A stretch of 64,000 nt of DNA. It comes from Bacilli bacterium. GTDB taxonomy: Bacteria; Bacillota_I; Bacilli_A; RF39; UBA660. The stretch spans positions 21,428 through 85,427 of the forward strand of contig JAEDGC010000004.1 of NCBI GenBank assembly GCA_016297695.1. Reading direction: 5' to 3'. Positions 24,749-34,152 of the stretch are shown here, piece by piece; within the stretch, counting starts at the first letter, position 1, and every line of letters begins with the position of its first letter. The translations under genes and the position numbers were made by a program. The notes under the pieces are model-generated. The model was not told the origin of the DNA. It searched no databases and saw only the letters and a program-made list of their open reading frames with translations.

Positions 24749-25576
24749 ATGAATGATTGCAAGGTTATAGCAGTTGCTAATCAAAAAGGTGGAGTAGGAA
24801 AAACTACTACAACATTTAGTTTAGGAGTAGCATTATCTAAAATGGGTAAAAAAGTATTATTAATTGATGCAGACCCACAAGGAGATTTAACAACCTATAT
24901 GGGTTGGTATAATCAAGATGAATTGCCTTTAACAATATCAGATCTAATGGAGCATGAAATAAGTGATAGTCCACTAGATAGTAAAAATGCTATATTACAC
25001 CATAAGGAAAATGTTGATTTAATACCATCTAATTTGGATTTCTCAACAATGGAAATGAAATTAGTTAATGCAATGAGTAGAGAACAAGCAATGAAAAGTT
25101 GTATAAGTAATTTAAAAAAAGATTATGATTATATTATTATTGATTGTATGCCCTCACTTGGAATGATAACAGTTAATGCACTAGCAAGTGCAGATAAAGT
25201 TATAATACCTGTTCAAGCACAATATTTAGCAGCAAAAGGTATGGGACATTTATTAAGGACTGTTTCAAGCGTTAAAAAGCATTTAAATCCTAATTTACAG
25301 ATAGGTGGAGTATTATTAACATTAGTTGATAAGAGAACTAATCTATCAAGAGAAACAAGACAAGAATTGGAAGAAAACTATGGGAGTATTGTAAAAATAT
25401 TTGATACACAAATTCCAATGGCTATAAAAACGGCTGAATCAACATCACAGGGTAAAAGTATTTTTAGTTATGATAAGAATAGCAAGGTTGCAGAAGCATA
25501 TTCATCATTTGCAAGAGAAATAGAAAATGGAAGAACAAAAGAGAAAAATGCAACTACCAAAGATTACGAGAGATGA
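24749..25576 (+). CDS. parA: ParA family ATPase
   Basis: A 275-residue deviant-Walker ATPase: ANQKGGVGKTTTTFSLG with the motif at 13-20, LLIDADPQGDLTTY and YDYIIIDCMPSLGMITVNAL. With ParB it should maintain the element when it is circular, or control its replication or transfer. The ATG at 24749 sits 6 nt after AAAGGAGG; the adjacent ATG at 24746 is also possible. The C-terminus ends in KDYER, a tail shared with other proteins of this element. The parB frame overlaps its end by 50 nt. Confidence 0.93.
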   Translation: MNDCKVIAVANQKGGVGKTTTTFSLGVALSKMGKKVLLIDADPQGDLTTYMGWYNQDELPLTISDLMEHEISDSPLDSKNAILHHKENVDLIPSNLDFSTMEMKLVNAMSREQAMKSCISNLKKDYDYIIIDCMPSLGMITVNALASADKVIIPVQAQYLAAKGMGHLLRTVSSVKKHLNPNLQIGGVLLTLVDKRTNLSRETRQELEENYGSIVKIFDTQIPMAIKTAESTSQGKSIFSYDKNSKVAEAYSSFAREIENGRTKEKNATTKDYER

Positions 25577-26462
25577 GTTTTTTACTACACAAGAAGAAAG
25601 AGATTTGCGAAGTAAAGAACATGTTGAAAATATAAAAATAAGTGATATAGCAGATTTTCCTAATCATCCATTTAAAGTTATAGTAGATGATGAAATGAGA
25701 GAAATGTCAAAGAGTATTGAAGAATATGGAGTATTAGTTCCAGTTTTAGTTAGACCAAAACAAGATGGTAAGTATGAGATGATTTCAGGACATAGAAGAA
25801 AGAAAGCAAGTGAACTAGCAAATAAAGATTCAATACCTTGTATTATTAGAGAACTTACAGATGATGAAGCAACTATAATTATGGTTGATAGTAATATGCA
25901 AAGAGAACATATTCTACCAAGTGAAAAGGCATTTGCATATAAACTTAAACTTGAAGCATTAAATAGCCAAGGAAAAAGAAACGATTTAACTTTGTCGCCA
26001 ATGGATACAAAGTTAGATAGTGCAGAAAAACTTGGAAAAGAATTTGATGATAGTAGAGCAACAGTTTTTAGATATATAAGACTAACCGAACTAATACCTA
26101 AAATATTAGATATGGTAGATAGTGAACGAATTGCTTTTAGACCTGCTGTTGAAATATCTTATTTAACAAAAGATGAACAAAATATGCTTTTAGATTGTAT
26201 GGAATACTCTGATTGTACACCATCCCTATCTCAAGCAATCCAGTTGAAAGAATTAAGTAGAAAAAAAGAACTTAATCAAGATACAATGGATAGTTTGATG
26301 GAACAAGAGAAACCTAATCAAAAAGAAAAGTATAAATTTAATGCAGATAGACTACGAAATTTACTCCCACGAAATTTAGATGATAAAGGTCGAGAAGATT
26401 ATGTAGTCAAAGCAGTTGAATTTTATAACAATCATCAACGCAAAAAACAAATGGAAAGATAA
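25527..26462 (+). CDS. parB: ParB/Spo0J-like partition protein
   Basis: A 311-residue protein with the ParB nuclease-like N-domain (IKISDIADFPNHPFKV, then VLVRPKQDGKYEMISGHRRKK containing the GHRR box), a helix-turn-helix middle (LGKEFDDSRATVFRYIRLTELIP) and a C-terminal region ending QMER. It partners the overlapping parA. The start may be ATG 25527 or 25548; neither has a strong site, as expected for coupled translation. Acts on element DNA at parS-like sites that I could not identify. Confidence 0.92.
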   Translation: MEEQKRKMQLPKITRDEFFTTQEERDLRSKEHVENIKISDIADFPNHPFKVIVDDEMREMSKSIEEYGVLVPVLVRPKQDGKYEMISGHRRKKASELANKDSIPCIIRELTDDEATIIMVDSNMQREHILPSEKAFAYKLKLEALNSQGKRNDLTLSPMDTKLDSAEKLGKEFDDSRATVFRYIRLTELIPKILDMVDSERIAFRPAVEISYLTKDEQNMLLDCMEYSDCTPSLSQAIQLKELSRKKELNQDTMDSLMEQEKPNQKEKYKFNADRLRNLLPRNLDDKGREDYVVKAVEFYNNHQRKKQMER

Positions 26463-26660
26463 TGGGAGTATTCATTCCGTAAAATCCCTTCCTACAACCT
26501 ACCCTAAAAAATACTAACTATTATTAACTTACTGAAAAAAGTAATTAAGTATTATTAGTAATATTAGTATTATAACTAACATGTAAAAAAAAATAATTTG
26601 CACAAATGCAAAATTTTTAATTATTTGCTAGAATATAGGCAAAGAAAGGGAGATGGTAGA

Positions 26661-27305
26661 ATGAAAAAAATTATTAGTTTAGTTTTAGGAACATTAATGT
26701 TATGTTGTGTAAATGGTATGGGTAAAGCATTTACAAGTGAGATACCAAATTTTGATGAAAGCCCGATTATTAACAATTCTGTGGAAAAAGTAGAAATAGA
26801 TAAAAATGTTGTAGAAAAGTCAGATTTATCCAAAGAGCAAGAAGAAAAAATAAATAGTTCAAGTGAAACTGAAAAAAGTGAGGAAATAGTATCTAGTGAA
26901 TCTACTAAACCAGTTGAAAATAAAAACATTGAAACAAAAGAAGAAATAGTTGTTGAAAGTAAATCGGAAAACAATGAACAAAATCAAACTCAACAAAACA
27001 TAGTTCAAAATCAAGAACAAAATAGTGTTCAAAATAATGTTGTGGAAACACAAGTTGAGAATACAAAGAAAAATAATCCTTGGGATAGTTTAGGTATTAC
27101 TGAATATGAATTCTATCATAAACCTGCAAGTTCATGGGCAGAGGTCAATTTTAAAATAAGTGATTATGGAAGTTATGAAGCAACATTTAATGCTTGTAAG
27201 GAATACGGAGATAATTATAAAGCAGAGCATGGTGGAGGATATTGGTGTATCAGTGTAAATAGTTATAGTGGTGATTATCTTGGGGAAGATATTGATTTTT
27301 ATTAG
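26661..27305 (+). CDS. secreted protein with disordered linker and small C-terminal domain
   Basis: A 214-residue exported protein: signal peptide at about 1-23, a long Glu/Ser/Asn/Gln-rich stalk (about 25-145), then a compact aromatic domain of about 65 residues (ITEYEFYHKPASSWAEVNFK ... GGGYWCISVNSYSGDY). The start is the ATG at 26661 after AAAGGGAGA, not the upstream 26598. No sorting signal or second membrane segment is present, so it is probably released or wall-associated. It opens the element's surface cargo. Family not recognised. Confidence 0.65.
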   Translation: MKKIISLVLGTLMLCCVNGMGKAFTSEIPNFDESPIINNSVEKVEIDKNVVEKSDLSKEQEEKINSSSETEKSEEIVSSESTKPVENKNIETKEEIVVESKSENNEQNQTQQNIVQNQEQNSVQNNVVETQVENTKKNNPWDSLGITEYEFYHKPASSWAEVNFKISDYGSYEATFNACKEYGDNYKAEHGGGYWCISVNSYSGDYLGEDIDFY

Positions 27306-27335
27306 AACATTAGAAAACATAATGTTCTTTTTTTT
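27304..27335 (+). terminator. rho-independent terminator
   Basis: AGAACATTA (27304-27312) pairs perfectly with TAATGTTCT (27320-27328), followed by T to 27335. Confidence 0.85.
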
Positions 27336-27347
27336 ATGAGGTGAATT

Positions 27348-27458
27348 ATGAAGATTTTAATTATATTGGGATTATCATTGATAATCCTGTTTTTATTTTG
27401 TGCTTGTAAAGTTTCAAGCAGATGTTCAAGAATGGAGGAGGAAAATGAAAGGAATTAA
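27348..27458 (+). CDS. 36-residue membrane peptide
   Basis: The ATG at 27348, 5 nt after GAGGTG, opens a 36-codon frame with one hydrophobic segment (ILIILGLSLIILFLFCACK) and a Cys-rich polar end (SSRCSRMEEENERN). It overlaps the start of the adhesin gene, whose GGAGGAGG lies inside it, so it may act as a leader that couples translation or as a small membrane protein. The Cys residues could be lipidated, but the box is not canonical. Confidence 0.5.
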   Translation: MKILIILGLSLIILFLFCACKVSSRCSRMEEENERN

Positions 27459-30400
27459 AAGATTATTATTATCAGTTGGTATAATTTCATCAACAATATT
27501 TGGTTTATTTGCAAATTGTTCTCCTGTAAAAGCAGAAAATTATTCAGGACAAGCAATTTGGCCAAGTGAAATGATATCAAATGTTTATATTAAAAAATTA
27601 AGAGCAGATGGAAGTGGAAAATATCAACAAGCAAGATTTATTAGAAGAAGTGAAGACAATGCTTTTGTATATTGTTTACAACCTTTTGTTGATATTAATA
27701 ATAATTATGTATATCAAGTTGCAAGAAGTGATTATGAAATCTATTTAAATATGAGCAAAGAACAATTTAAAAAAATAAGTTTGTATGCTTATTATGGATA
27801 TGGATATGGAAATCATACCGAGCATAAATGGTATGCGATAACGCAAGTTTTGATTTGGAGAACAGCAGATCCTAGTTCACAATTTTTCTTTACTGACACA
27901 TTAAATGGAAATAGAAATGATAGTTTATTTGCAAGTGAAATTGCAGAATTAGAAAATTTAGTAAATACTCATTATGTTAATCCAGAATTTGACAATGTAG
28001 GAAATATTAAACTTCCTATAACTAATACTATTTCTATGAATGATAAGAATAATAAATTAAGTGAATATAGGATTACAAATCAAAGTAATGTTTCAGCAAG
28101 TATAAGTGGAAACACTTTAAATATTACTGGAACAGGAATAGGTAATGCTTATATTAAATTAACAAAAACAGATACAAGATTTTCTGTACCACCAATAGTA
28201 TATTTTAGTGATTATTCACAAAATGTATTTAGATTAGGTGCTTATGACCCATTAGATGTAGAATTAAATTTTGAAGTCATTGGTGGAAAGGTTGCAATTC
28301 AAAAAGTAGATAGTCAAAACTTAACGAATATTGCACAAGGTAATGCAACATTACAAGGAGCAGTCTATGGAGTATATAGAGAAGATGGAACAAAACTTAC
28401 TGAAATAACTACTAATGGAACAGGGTATGTAAAAAGTGATTATTTATCTAGTATAGGAAAACTATATGTTCAAGAAATAAGACCAAGTGTAGGTTATAAA
28501 TTGGATACAACTAAATATTATGTTGAATTATCAAATGGAAATTTAGAACCTACAATACAAGTCAAAGAAGAAGTTATTGAGGGTAAAATTAAAATAACAA
28601 AATTAGATAATGAAACTAATTCTTGTAAAGCACAAGGAGAGGCAACATTAATTGGTGCAAAATATAAAATAGTCAATTCAAAAGGAGAAGTTGTAGAAAC
28701 TTTAACAATTGGAAATGATTGCACAGCAATATCAAAAAGTCTTCCTTACGATAATTATAAAGTTATAGAGGAGCAAAGTTCCGTGGGCTATTATATAGAT
28801 AAAAATTCATATAATGTTTCTATTAATGAAGAAAAAACTTATGATGTAATAAGTAAGGAACAAGTAATTAAGGGTAAAATTAAAGTTAATAAAATAGATA
28901 GTGAAAATAATTCATGTGTTGCACAAGGACAAGCAGTATTAAAAGGTGCAACTTATGAAATATTAGATTTAAAAGGAAATGTAGTAGATACAATTACTAT
29001 TGATGAAAATTGCACAGCAACATCTAAATATTTGCCTTATGGACACTATAAAATAAAAGAGAAAACATCTTCAAAAGGTTATTATTTAGATACAAATGTT
29101 TATAATGCTAACATTACAGAAGATAATATTATTACTATAACTTCAAAAGAACAAGTTATTAAAAATTATATAAGTATTTTAAAACAATATGATTATGTTG
29201 ATGGAAATACACAATTTTTAAATGCTGAAGCAAATGTTAAATTTGAAATATTTTATCCAAACGGAACAAAATATGGAGAAATAATGACCGATAGAAATGG
29301 GTATGCGACATTAGACATTCCCTATGGCGTATGGAAGTTTCATCAAGTTAACTCTCATACTGGATTTGAAAAGATATATGATTTCTTTATAACAGTAGAT
29401 GAAGATAGTAAACTAGAACAATATTATAATATTTTAAACAATAAGTTAGCAGCATATCTTCAAGTATTTAAAACTGATAGTGAAACTGGTAAAACAATAG
29501 CACTAGCAGATACAACATTTAAAATTTTAAATGTAGATACAAATAAATATGTTTCACAATATGTCGGTGGAAAAGTTTATAGTGAGTTTAAGACGGACGA
29601 AACAGGGAAGTTTATCACTTATTTAAAATTGGAGGCAGGTAATTACAGATTAATCGAAATAAGTTCTCCAAAAGGATATTTGATAGATAAAAATGGACTA
29701 CCATTTACTATTGGAGATAACACATATTATAACTACACAACATATGGAGCATTCATAACTGTATATTTCAAGGATACACCAATTAAAGGGCAAGTTGAAA
29801 TAAATAAGTTAGGAGAAAAATTTACTACTAATAATGGTTCATTTAGTTATGAAAATATACCACTAGAAAATGTTGTGTTTAATATATATGCTGATGAAGA
29901 TATTAAAACATCAGATGGTCAACATTTATATTACAATAAAGGGGATTTAGTAGATACTATAATCAGTAATAGAAATGGGTATGCAATAAGTAAAAACATT
30001 CCACTTGGAAAATACTATATTGTAGAAGTAGAAACAAATAATAACTATGTTTTAGATTCAAAAGAATATCATTTTGAATTAACTGAAATTGATAATAAAA
30101 CAGCAATAGTATATAAATCATTAAGTATGTTAAATAAATATGAAAAAGGAGAACTTGAATTTACTAAAACAGATTTAATTAGTGGTGAAGCAATTGCTAA
30201 TACGAAAATAGAAATATATACAGATTCAGATGAATTGATTTTTTCTGGAATAACTGATAAAGATGGAAAAATTGTTATAAAAAATCTTCCAATTAATCAA
30301 AGATTTTATATTTTAGAAGTTGAACCTGCAACAGGTTATGTTAAGACAGAAGAAAAGATATATTTTGAGATTAAATCAAATGGAGAAGTTGTAAAAGCAA

Positions 30401-31095
30401 ATATGACTAATAAACCAATAACAGGAAAAGTAGAATTCACTAAAACAGATATATCAACAAGCGAACCACTACCAAACACATTAATAGAAATATATAATGC
30501 TAAAACAAATGAATTGGTATTTAGTGGTAGAACTGATGATAAAGGAATGATTGTTATTGATAATTTAAGATATAACGATTATGTATTGTATGAAAAAGAA
30601 GCACCAGAATCTTATGTATTAAATGAAGAACCAATGTATTTTAGTATTAAAGAGGATGGAGAAGTTGTTAAATGCACAATGACAAATGAAAAAATCAAAG
30701 GAACATTAGAGTTCACAAAAATAGATGTATCAACAAGCGAACCACTACCAAACACATTAATAGAAATATATAATGCTAAAACAAATGAATTAGTATTTAG
30801 TGGTAGAACTGATGATAAAGGAATGATTATCATTGAGGGATTAGAATATAACGATTATGTACTATTTGAAAAAGAGGCACCAGAATCTTATGTATTAAAT
30901 GAAGAGCCAATGTATTTTAGTATTAAAGAAAATGGAGAAATCGTTAAAGCAATAATGACAAATGAAAAAATAATAGTTGAAGTTCCAAATACTGAAAAGG
31001 ATGAAAACTATTTAGTGGAAATCATCAGTGGAATTATTTGTATTTCAGGAATAGGTATAGTTATTTATGCAAGAAAAAAATCAGAAGAAGAATAA
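27445..31095 (+). CDS. thioester-domain adhesin with nine Cna-B/SpaA-type repeats
   Basis: A 1216-residue surface protein. Signal peptide at about 1-30. The N-terminal head has the thioester-domain layout: Cys77 in FVYCLQPF and Gln134 in AITQVLIWR, which in streptococcal relatives form an internal Cys-Gln bond that captures host amines. Nine Cna-B-like repeats of roughly 75-95 residues follow, many opening KGKIKITK/EFTKTD (Lys) and closing with a Glu-containing Y.V.E strand, as in isopeptide-bonded stalks. The last two repeats are nearly identical. The C-terminus has VPNTEKD, a membrane segment and ARKKSEEE, a sorting-signal layout with Glu replacing Gly. The ATG at 27445 follows GGAGGAGG. 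The sortase gene overlaps its end. Confidence 0.88.
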   Translation: MKGIKRLLLSVGIISSTIFGLFANCSPVKAENYSGQAIWPSEMISNVYIKKLRADGSGKYQQARFIRRSEDNAFVYCLQPFVDINNNYVYQVARSDYEIYLNMSKEQFKKISLYAYYGYGYGNHTEHKWYAITQVLIWRTADPSSQFFFTDTLNGNRNDSLFASEIAELENLVNTHYVNPEFDNVGNIKLPITNTISMNDKNNKLSEYRITNQSNVSASISGNTLNITGTGIGNAYIKLTKTDTRFSVPPIVYFSDYSQNVFRLGAYDPLDVELNFEVIGGKVAIQKVDSQNLTNIAQGNATLQGAVYGVYREDGTKLTEITTNGTGYVKSDYLSSIGKLYVQEIRPSVGYKLDTTKYYVELSNGNLEPTIQVKEEVIEGKIKITKLDNETNSCKAQGEATLIGAKYKIVNSKGEVVETLTIGNDCTAISKSLPYDNYKVIEEQSSVGYYIDKNSYNVSINEEKTYDVISKEQVIKGKIKVNKIDSENNSCVAQGQAVLKGATYEILDLKGNVVDTITIDENCTATSKYLPYGHYKIKEKTSSKGYYLDTNVYNANITEDNIITITSKEQVIKNYISILKQYDYVDGNTQFLNAEANVKFEIFYPNGTKYGEIMTDRNGYATLDIPYGVWKFHQVNSHTGFEKIYDFFITVDEDSKLEQYYNILNNKLAAYLQVFKTDSETGKTIALADTTFKILNVDTNKYVSQYVGGKVYSEFKTDETGKFITYLKLEAGNYRLIEISSPKGYLIDKNGLPFTIGDNTYYNYTTYGAFITVYFKDTPIKGQVEINKLGEKFTTNNGSFSYENIPLENVVFNIYADEDIKTSDGQHLYYNKGDLVDTIISNRNGYAISKNIPLGKYYIVEVETNNNYVLDSKEYHFELTEIDNKTAIVYKSLSMLNKYEKGELEFTKTDLISGEAIANTKIEIYTDSDELIFSGITDKDGKIVIKNLPINQRFYILEVEPATGYVKTEEKIYFEIKSNGEVVKANMTNKPITGKVEFTKTDISTSEPLPNTLIEIYNAKTNELVFSGRTDDKGMIVIDNLRYNDYVLYEKEAPESYVLNEEPMYFSIKEDGEVVKCTMTNEKIKGTLEFTKIDVSTSEPLPNTLIEIYNAKTNELVFSGRTDDKGMIIIEGLEYNDYVLFEKEAPESYVLNEEPMYFSIKENGEIVKAIMTNEKIIVEVPNTEKDENYLVEIISGIICISGIGIVIYARKKSEEE
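30424..30975 (+). repeat. tandem near-identical Cna-B coding repeats (276-bp period)
   Basis: 30424-30699 and 30700-30975 encode the last two repeats of the adhesin. Long stretches are identical at DNA level, for instance the segments encoding SEPLPNTLIEIYNAKTNELV. Recombination between them could change stalk length. Confidence 0.85.
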
Positions 31096-31705
31096 GAGAA
31101 AAGGATACCTTTTAATATTTGGTGTCCTTTTAATTTTTGTTAGTATTGGAATATTGGTAAATAAATATTATCAAAGAAATGAAATACAAAATATAGAAGA
31201 AAATAATTTAATTGAATTTTATGAAATTCAAGAAGAAATATCTACTAATCAAGAAGAAGTAGTAGAAGAAAAAACAGAAGAACAAGTTAAAGTAGTAGAA
31301 AGAGAACCTTATTTAGCTGTTTTAAAAATAGATAAGATAAAGTTAGAAAGAGGAATATATAATATTAATTCAAAAAATAATAATGTGAATAAAAATATTC
31401 AATTATTAAAAGAATCAGATATGCCAGATAAAGAAAATGGAAATGTTATTATAGCAGGACATAGTGGAAATAGTTATATAGCATATTTTAAAAATTTAGT
31501 GAAATTGAATAATGGAGATGAAGCAAAGATTTTTTATAATGGTAAAACTTATATTTATAATTTAACAAAATCTTATGAGGTTGAAAAGACAGGCAAGGTT
31601 GCACTTTCTAAAAATAAGGATAAACAAACTTTAACTTTAATAACATGTAAGACTAATACAAATAAACAAATAGTGTTTGTATTTGAATTAAAAAATATAA
31701 TTTAG
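31067..31705 (+). CDS. sortase
   Basis: A 212-residue membrane-anchored transpeptidase: membrane segment at about 13-31, an acidic linker, then the sortase barrel with His132 (IIAGHSGNSYIAY) and nucleophile Cys194 (TLITC). The usual catalytic Arg about 6-10 residues after Cys is not present; Lys200 (NTNKQIVF) is at about that place. The order AGH...TLITC suits class B/D-like pilin or housekeeping sortases, but the class is uncertain. It overlaps the adhesin gene by 29 nt, so its substrate is almost certainly that protein. Confidence 0.88.
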   Translation: MQEKNQKKNKRKGYLLIFGVLLIFVSIGILVNKYYQRNEIQNIEENNLIEFYEIQEEISTNQEEVVEEKTEEQVKVVEREPYLAVLKIDKIKLERGIYNINSKNNNVNKNIQLLKESDMPDKENGNVIIAGHSGNSYIAYFKNLVKLNNGDEAKIFYNGKTYIYNLTKSYEVEKTGKVALSKNKDKQTLTLITCKTNTNKQIVFVFELKNII

Positions 31706-31717
31706 GAGGAAAGAAAA

Positions 31718-32332
31718 ATGAAAAAAACAAATCAGGAGAGAAAGAATAAAAAGAAATTTTTAATAGTAGCAGGAATTAGTGCATTAACAATTTTAGGAGG
31801 AACAATAGCATATTTTACTACAAGTGATACGATAGAAAACTTTTTTAAAACAGCATTGTATCAGCATCAAATTGTAGAAAAATTTGAATCACCTAGTGAT
31901 TGGACACCAGGTACAACAACTGAAAAAACAATTAAAATAACTAATACAGGTAGTATTAATATGGCAGTAAGAGCAAAATATACAGAACAATGGGTAAATG
32001 CTAATGGAACAGAATTATCTCTAAAAGATAGTTCAAATAATGTAGCTGCAATTATTAATTTTAATGGAGGATGGACTAAATCATCTGATGGATATTATTA
32101 TTATGGTTCAAAATCAAATCTAACAAAATTACTACCTGGTGAAACAACTAATTCGTTTATTAGTGGGGTAACATTTAATGAAAATATTAAATCAACCTTA
32201 AACAAAACTATTTCATCAGATGGTAAGACTATAACTTACACATCAAGTGGAAATGGATATGATAATGCAACTTATAAATTAACTGTTACAATTGATACTA
32301 TTCAATATGATCAAGCAAATAATGTATGGTAA
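31718..32332 (+). CDS. BsaA/TasA-like SipW-dependent matrix protein
   Basis: A 204-residue secreted protein. The N-terminal segment (FLIVAGISALTILGGTIAYF) ends in the AYFTTSD pattern typical of TasA, camelysin and BsaA-family SipW substrates. The body is strand-rich (SDWTPGTTTEKTIKITNTGS) as in the TasA jelly-roll, so it may form fibres or a surface layer. AGGAGG precedes the ATG. The next gene is a SipW-like signal peptidase, its likely processing enzyme. Confidence 0.82.
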   Translation: MKKTNQERKNKKKFLIVAGISALTILGGTIAYFTTSDTIENFFKTALYQHQIVEKFESPSDWTPGTTTEKTIKITNTGSINMAVRAKYTEQWVNANGTELSLKDSSNNVAAIINFNGGWTKSSDGYYYYGSKSNLTKLLPGETTNSFISGVTFNENIKSTLNKTISSDGKTITYTSSGNGYDNATYKLTVTIDTIQYDQANNVW

Positions 32333-32343
32333 AAGAGTATAAG

Positions 32344-32367
32344 TTAGAAGTCAGAAATGGCTTCTAA
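32344..32367 (+). terminator. attenuator-like hairpin between matrix protein and signal peptidase
   Basis: TTAGAAGTC pairs with GGCTTCTAA (one G-U pair) over a 6-nt loop, followed by only a weak T run. It could lower expression of the downstream enzyme relative to its substrate. Confidence 0.5.
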
Positions 32368-32391
32368 TTTATTTATTATAGGAGGGAAAAT

Positions 32392-32886
32392 ATGTTAGTA
32401 AAAATTAAAGATTTTATATTTAGGATAATTTATATTTTGCTAATCATTTATTTGTTAATATTTGTACCATCCTTATGGGGACAAAAACCTCTTGTCGTTA
32501 TTTCTGGTAGTATGGAACCGACACTTAAAGTAGGTGGAATTTTATATTATGAAAAGATAGATATAAATGAACTTGATGAGGGAGATATATTAGTATATCA
32601 AACAAAAGAACATATAATTTCACACAGAATTGTGGATATTACTGAAAATGGATTTATTACAAAAGGAGATATTAATAATTCTGTGGACAACTATTTGGTG
32701 AGTGATGAACAAGTATTAGGCAAAGGAACAGATTGGTCTATACCTTTTATTGGTTATTATGCAGATTATATATATAGCCATAAATATTTATTATATATTT
32801 CATTAGGAGTGATAATAGTTGATCTATGTAATGATATGTATAAAGAACATAAAAAGAAAGTAGGTAAGAAAATTGAAAAAGAATAA
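32392..32886 (+). CDS. SipW-like signal peptidase I
   Basis: A 164-residue membrane peptidase. First membrane segment at about 10-28, then VVISGSMEPTLKVG with nucleophile Ser40 and ISHRIVDI with His78, the Ser-His arrangement of the ER/SipW group; KGDINNSVD is the usual following box. A second membrane segment is at about 130-148. It lacks the long tail of the homologue at 168. The flanking genes (31718 and 32873) both have SipW-type N-termini, so it probably processes the element's own surface proteins. Confidence 0.9.
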   Translation: MLVKIKDFIFRIIYILLIIYLLIFVPSLWGQKPLVVISGSMEPTLKVGGILYYEKIDINELDEGDILVYQTKEHIISHRIVDITENGFITKGDINNSVDNYLVSDEQVLGKGTDWSIPFIGYYADYIYSHKYLLYISLGVIIVDLCNDMYKEHKKKVGKKIEKE

Positions 32887-34132
32887 ATATATATTTATAG
32901 CAATAATCTTATCAATATTTTGTTCTTTGAGTGTAACATTTGCGTATTTTAAATCAAGCACAGATTTATTATCAGCATTTAAAACAAAAAGTTATTATAT
33001 TCAATTAAATGGTTCAGGTGGAACTTTTAATGGCGAAGGGGTAGTAATATCAAATGGAACAACTACACTACCAACACCGATAAAAAGTGGATACACATTT
33101 TTAGGATATAGTAATAGTTCAAATGGAAATATAGATTATTCAATAAATATAAATAATATAAACGAAATTAATGATAAAGAAATATATGCTAAATGGCAAA
33201 TAAACACATATAGCATTTCTTATAACCTTAATGGTGGAACTATAAGTGGACAAAAAACAACTTATAATGTTGAAGAAAGTTTTACACTACCAACTCCAAG
33301 TAAAACAGGACATAATTTTTCTGGTTGGACTGGAAGTAATGGAACAACGAAACAAAAAACTTTAACAATACCAAAAGGTACAACAGGTAATTTAAATTAT
33401 ACAGCAAATTGGGATACAAATAGTTATCTAGTTGATATTAATCCTAAAATAGATGGAATAACATATAATTCAGGTTTATCTGGATACACATTTGATGTAT
33501 GGGTAAATGGAACATTAGTTGCAGATAATGTTATTGATTGGTGCCAAAATGTAAGTTATGGAAGCACCGTAAGAGTAAAAACAAATGCACATGATGGAAT
33601 GAGTACAAGTTATGATGAAACAATAATTGTTGGAACAAGTGGTGCAAATATTTCTCCAAGTTGGATTAAAAATTATTACACAGCAAGTTATTATATAAAT
33701 GGAAATTTATATACAACAAGTTCAGTTGGATATGGAGATACACTTCCAGTTCATGCAGTTTCATTAAATCCATGGGAAGTATGGGATGGATGGAATAATA
33801 TTCCAGGTTCAATGCCAAATTCTGATGTAAGAATTGATGGATATTATCATGAAGCAAATTGTTATGTATGGGCAGGACACCCAAAAGCACAAAATGGTTA
33901 TAATATAATGACTCAAGTTGTAATAGCAGCACGAAATGATTTTACAGGAGTAACAGGTCCTTATGAATCAACATCAATACAAGGTGTAGCATTATGGACT
34001 ATGCACACAGATTCATCATTAAAATATTCACAAGTAATGGCTAAATTGCCAACATCTATGAATAGATATTATTGGTGGAGTTATGCAGAAGTTCATTGTG
34101 ATAATGGTTATGCATTTGGATATAACAAATAA
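32873..34132 (+). CDS. secreted protein with InlB/Listeria-Bacteroides repeats
   Basis: A 419-residue exported protein starting with TTG and overlapping the peptidase gene by 14 nt (AGGTAAG upstream). The N-terminus ends in SVTFAYFKSSTD, again a SipW-type cleavage context. Two or more InlB B-repeats follow (PTPIKSGYTFLGYSNSSNGN; LNGGTISG then PSKTGHNFSGWTGSNG). The C-terminal 230 residues are rich in Trp, Tyr and Gly and form an unknown domain. It has no anchor, so it may associate with the matrix protein or host surface. Confidence 0.78.
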   Translation: MKKNKYIFIAIILSIFCSLSVTFAYFKSSTDLLSAFKTKSYYIQLNGSGGTFNGEGVVISNGTTTLPTPIKSGYTFLGYSNSSNGNIDYSININNINEINDKEIYAKWQINTYSISYNLNGGTISGQKTTYNVEESFTLPTPSKTGHNFSGWTGSNGTTKQKTLTIPKGTTGNLNYTANWDTNSYLVDINPKIDGITYNSGLSGYTFDVWVNGTLVADNVIDWCQNVSYGSTVRVKTNAHDGMSTSYDETIIVGTSGANISPSWIKNYYTASYYINGNLYTTSSVGYGDTLPVHAVSLNPWEVWDGWNNIPGSMPNSDVRIDGYYHEANCYVWAGHPKAQNGYNIMTQVVIAARNDFTGVTGPYESTSIQGVALWTMHTDSSLKYSQVMAKLPTSMNRYYWWSYAEVHCDNGYAFGYNK

Positions 34133-34152
34133 AAGAATGGAGATGATGCAAT

